Source of the DNA: an uncultured Chryseolinea sp. | GTDB taxonomy: Bacteria; Bacteroidota; Bacteroidia; Cytophagales; Cyclobacteriaceae | DNA: 8,518 nt | Assembly: GCA_946478915.1 (NCBI GenBank) | Contig: CAMLER010000189.1 | Span: 1 to 8,518 of the forward strand | Reading direction: 5' to 3' | In this document: positions 6,273 through 8,518 of the stretch, piece by piece | Position numbering within the stretch: the first letter of the stretch is position 1 | Layout: the number at the start of each line of letters is the position of its first letter | Program-made: the position numbers and the translations under genes | Notes under the pieces: generated by a model | What the model saw: the letters and a program-made list of their open reading frames with translations, nothing else | Databases searched by the model: none | What the model was told of the DNA's origin: nothing

Positions 6273-7064
6273 CTAACCTTTCACGCCGGCAATAAGTTCT
6301 GCGAGATCCTTAACCTGTACATCGTTTTCCCTGTTTTTTGCCTTCACGCCGTCGCTCATCATCGTCATGCAAAATGGGCAGGCAACTGCAATGGTTGTCG
6401 CGCCTGTGGCCAATGCCTCCTCAGTTCTTTCAACGTTTATATCTTTTCTTCCTTTTTCTGGTTCTTTAAACATCTGTGCTCCGCCGGCGCCACAGCAAAG
6501 TCCTTTCGACCGCGATCTTTTCATTTCCACCAGGTCGGCATCCAAGGCCTCTAATACCGACCGGGGCGCTTCATAGATATTGTTAGCCCTGCCCAGAAAA
6601 CACGAATCATGATAAGTAATTTTCCTGCCTTGATAGGATCCTCCTTCAACCTTGATTCTGCCACTTGCCAGGAGATCAAGTAGGAAGGTGGCGTGATGCA
6701 TAACTTCATAGTTACCTCCCAGGGCGGGATATTCGTTCTTTAACGTATTAAAACAATGCGGGCAGGCGGTAACTATTTTTTTGATACCGTATCCGTCCAA
6801 AACCTGGATATTATTCATAGCCTGCATCTGGAAAAGAAACTCGTTGCCCGCCCTGCGGGCGGGGTCTCCTGTGCACGTTTCCTCATTTCCCAAAACAGCG
6901 AACTTAATTCCGGCGGCGGCAAGAATTCCCACAAATGCTTTTGTAACACGTTTGTAACGATCATCAAACGAGCCAGCACACCCGACCCAAAAAAGAACTT
7001 CCGGAGTTTCATTTCTGCTCAGCAATTCCGCCATGGTTGGAATGGAGATCTGATCTTCTGCCAT
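6273..7064 (-). CDS. HdrB-like (Fe-S)-binding protein with two CCG domains
   Basis: A 263-residue cytoplasmic protein made of two cysteine-rich CCG domains, as in heterodisulfide reductase subunit B, GlpC, LutA and glycolate oxidase GlcF. In domain 1 the cysteines are C29, C64 (in CTG rather than CCG), C101 and C104 (CPHC). In domain 2 they are C155, C190-C191 (a true CCG), C229 and C232 (CPFC). Domain 2 can therefore hold the unusual cluster of HdrB, while domain 1 has one cysteine fewer. The start is set at the ATG one base after the stop codon of the HdrC-like gene, which implies translational coupling. An in-frame ATG at 7196 would add 44 residues that overlap that gene and have no family resemblance. 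It probably forms an electron-transfer or thiol/disulfide redox complex with the HdrC-like partner; the substrate is unknown. Confidence 0.9.
   Translation of the reverse strand: MAEDQISIPTMAELLSRNETPEVLFWVGCAGSFDDRYKRVTKAFVGILAAAGIKFAVLGNEETCTGDPARRAGNEFLFQMQAMNNIQVLDGYGIKKIVTACPHCFNTLKNEYPALGGNYEVMHHATFLLDLLASGRIKVEGGSYQGRKITYHDSCFLGRANNIYEAPRSVLEALDADLVEMKRSRSKGLCCGAGGAQMFKEPEKGRKDINVERTEEALATGATTIAVACPFCMTMMSDGVKAKNRENDVQVKDLAELIAGVKG
6847..6863. repeat. perfect 7-bp GC inverted repeat inside the HdrB-like gene
   Basis: CCCGCCC-TGC-GGGCGGG forms a perfect all-GC stem with a three-base loop. It falls in the codons for DPARRAG, just after the CTG motif. The encoded residues look normal for the family, so it is not an obvious insertion. 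The GC content is well above that of the surrounding gene. Confidence 0.55.
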
Positions 7065-7065
7065 C

Positions 7066-8199
7066 TTACTTTTTGATTTCGTTAGCCCAATTGAAACGAT
7101 CGTTGGGTGAAAACTTCCACGGGGCAAAGTTAGTCTCGATATTTTGAAACATTGAGTTCCAGGCGGGTGGCGAACCGGACTCTTCCATGGCCACATATCT
7201 CCGTAATTCCAGGATGATTTCGAGGGGATTAATCATTACGGGGCACGCTTCAAAACAGGCATTACAACTGGTACACGCGTTAATTTCTTCCTTGGTAATG
7301 TAATCCCCAAGAAGGGATTTTCCGTCGCTTAACCCGGCACTCCCTTTCGCGCTAACTTCCTCCATGCGGTCACGCGTGTCCATCATAATTTTTCGCGGAG
7401 AAAGTTTTTTGCCCGTGATGTTTGCAGGACATTCAGACGTGCAACGGCCGCATTCCGTGCAGGAGTATGCGGCAAGCAGGTGATGCCATGACAGGTCGTT
7501 GATGTCCTTGGCCCCGAAGCGTCCCGGTGCAGGAGTGTTGACATCACCAGGTTGAGCGAGTCCAAGCATCGTTTTAACTTCATTGGTAACAACCGGCATA
7601 TTTTCCATCCGTCCCTTCGGCTCCAGTTTTGCAAAATAAGTTGTGGGGAATGCCAGAAAGATATGCAGATGCTTCGAATAGGTGATGTAAACCGCAAATG
7701 CGAGAATTCCCAGAATATGAAACCACCAAGCCAATCGCTCTGTCAGTACCAGCGCACCAGTATCAAAAGTTTTGAACATGGGGATAAACGCGGCACTAAA
7801 AAATAATGGGCCTGTGTTTGTGTAATGAGGGACCGCCCGTTGTTGAAGCAGCTGATCCGAAGCATTCATTGACAAGATGGCAAGCATCAGGGCTATCTCT
7901 GTTATCAAAATAATATTCGCGTCCAGCCGGGGCCAGGATGTCATCTCGGCGGACCAGAAACGGTTCAACTTTAAGACATTTCTCCTGATCAGCATAATGA
8001 CACAGGAAACCAGCACTGCCACTGCAAGGAATTCGAACCCATTCATCAGGACGTTATAAAAATCGCCCAGGTATGGAGCAAAGATGCGGTGTGTTCCGAA
8101 AATACCATCTATGACGAATTCCAATACCTCCAGGTTGATTATCAGGAATCCTGCATAAATAAAAAAATGTAGCACCGCCGGCACTGGTCGCTTAAACAT
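7066..8199 (-). CDS. HdrC/GlpC-like membrane (Fe-S)-binding protein, probably 5'-truncated by a frameshift
   Basis: This open frame gives 377 residues with an N-terminal membrane part and a C-terminal ferredoxin-like part. Hydrophobic helices lie near 8-30, 52-71, 94-112 and 155-175. They resemble the cytochrome b (NarI-like) subunit, with candidate haem histidines including H11, H161 and H177. Two [4Fe-4S] motifs follow: C247-x2-C250-x2-C253-x3-C257 and C309-x2-C312-x2-C315-x3-C319. It should pass electrons between the quinone pool and the HdrB-like protein encoded one base downstream. The ATG at 8199 (MFKRPV) is not where relatives start: the same frame continues upstream as KAAFGQKK before hitting a stop at 8236-8238, and the missing N-terminal helix is found in another frame at 8142-8360. 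The gene is thus frameshifted, or is translated from an internal start. Confidence 0.85.
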   Translation of the reverse strand: MFKRPVPAVLHFFIYAGFLIINLEVLEFVIDGIFGTHRIFAPYLGDFYNVLMNGFEFLAVAVLVSCVIMLIRRNVLKLNRFWSAEMTSWPRLDANIILITEIALMLAILSMNASDQLLQQRAVPHYTNTGPLFFSAAFIPMFKTFDTGALVLTERLAWWFHILGILAFAVYITYSKHLHIFLAFPTTYFAKLEPKGRMENMPVVTNEVKTMLGLAQPGDVNTPAPGRFGAKDINDLSWHHLLAAYSCTECGRCTSECPANITGKKLSPRKIMMDTRDRMEEVSAKGSAGLSDGKSLLGDYITKEEINACTSCNACFEACPVMINPLEIILELRRYVAMEESGSPPAWNSMFQNIETNFAPWKFSPNDRFNWANEIKK

Positions 8200-8360
8200 C
8201 TTCTTCTGCCCAAAAGCAGCCTTTCGTCCTTTCGATCAGCTATCGTGTTTTCTCGACCCAGATTTATAGCGCGGCGAATCCGCAACACCCGGTTGCGCAT
8301 CAATACTATGGCTGCGGCCAACGATATGATAAAAAGTAATTGTTGAATCATTCCGCCCAT
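8142..8360 (-). pseudogene. out-of-frame N-terminal fragment of the HdrC-like gene
   Basis: The first 47 or so residues look like the usual N-terminus of the downstream HdrC-like protein. M4-IQQLLFIISLAAAIVLM is a membrane helix, followed by a basic stretch RVLRIRRAINLGR and an ADRKDER block, which in relatives (from memory) leads into a short linker and then the AFGQKKMF sequence. Here AAFGQKKMF lies in a different frame, so after about residue 47 this frame reads unrelated codons and stops at 8142. The frames differ in a way that requires the loss of 3n+1 bases around 8220-8224. Translation may begin at 8360 or at the second ATG at 8351. Ribosomes ending at 8142 pass the internal ATG at 8199, so weak coupling to the downstream frame is possible. 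Confidence 0.65.
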
Positions 8361-8425
8361 CAGGATACGTCTGTAATAGCTTAAAAATAGAAATTGTTAC
8401 GGATAAACCATCAAAATCGTGGACC

Positions 8426-8518
8426 TCAATCGGCTATGCTATTAGACAGCAGTCCAATCATATCCATTGATTCTTTAATCTGTGGAAATCTTAGTTCGTT
8501 TTGCATGGAATCTAAATT
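8426..8518 (-). CDS. C-terminal end of an unrecognised gene (runs off right edge)
   Basis: Thirty codons are open to the right edge in this frame and end in TGA at 8426-8428, while the other two minus frames are closed. The visible tail includes KESMDMIGLLSNSIAD, which could be a short amphipathic or coiled-coil helix. It lies 65 bases upstream of the HdrC-like gene in the same direction, so it is probably the preceding operon member. In other Bacteroidota I recall an MCE/MlaD-family gene at this position, but the tail is too short to identify. Confidence 0.45.
   Translation of the reverse strand, partial: NLDSMQNELRFPQIKESMDMIGLLSNSIAD

Noticed and set aside
5970..6554. 194-residue plus-strand open frame
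   Set aside because: It lies antisense across two well-supported minus-strand genes, and its cysteine- and serine-rich composition is typical of a shadow frame.
7065..7196. Upstream in-frame ATG extending the HdrB-like protein to 307 residues
   Set aside because: The extra 44 residues overlap the end of the HdrC-like gene in another frame, lack family resemblance, and the internal ATG sits one base after the preceding stop codon, as expected for coupled genes.

Overview
The window looks like chromosomal DNA from a Bacteroidota bacterium, most likely of the Cytophagales. The support is a PorE-like OmpA lipoprotein, a small conserved protein typical of the phylum (usually misnamed 'ABC transporter ATPase'), an HdrC/HdrB-like iron-sulfur gene pair, a general lack of Shine-Dalgarno sequences, and possible TTTG/TAnnTTTG-type promoters. 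No tRNA, rRNA, CRISPR array or insertion sequence is visible.

Left part (1-3203): the start of a DEAD-box RNA helicase runs off the left edge on the minus strand. Next comes a lipid-modification block: a fatty acid desaturase on the minus strand, then a divergent ECF sigma factor and a second, different desaturase on the plus strand. The sigma factor resembles the ECF41/SigJ group but ends inside what should be its C-terminal SnoaL-like domain. Between it and the second desaturase lies TGTCACA-N15-TGTC, one base away from the ECF41 promoter signature (TGTCACA...CGTC). I infer a small regulon in which the sigma factor controls membrane-lipid unsaturation.

Middle (3204-3682): a gene-free stretch of about 480 bases separates convergent genes. 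It is built of two kinds of degenerate short repeats, GTGATC-type on the left and GCACACCC plus AACGAATAAC-type on the right, with small inverted repeats.

Right part (3683-8518): a minus-strand run, probably one or two operons. In transcription order it holds the tail of an unrecognised gene, a membrane-anchored HdrC/GlpC-like iron-sulfur protein, an HdrB-like CCG-domain protein one base downstream, the conserved small protein, and the PorE-like lipoprotein with TPR, PD40 propeller, regulatory and OmpA domains. The HdrC-like gene appears broken near its 5' end: its expected N-terminal helix is encoded in a different frame just upstream, as if a small deletion (3n+1 bases) had occurred around 8220-8224.

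The most interesting points are the sigma factor/desaturase module with its matching promoter, the shortened ECF41-like sigma factor, and the frameshift in the iron-sulfur gene.
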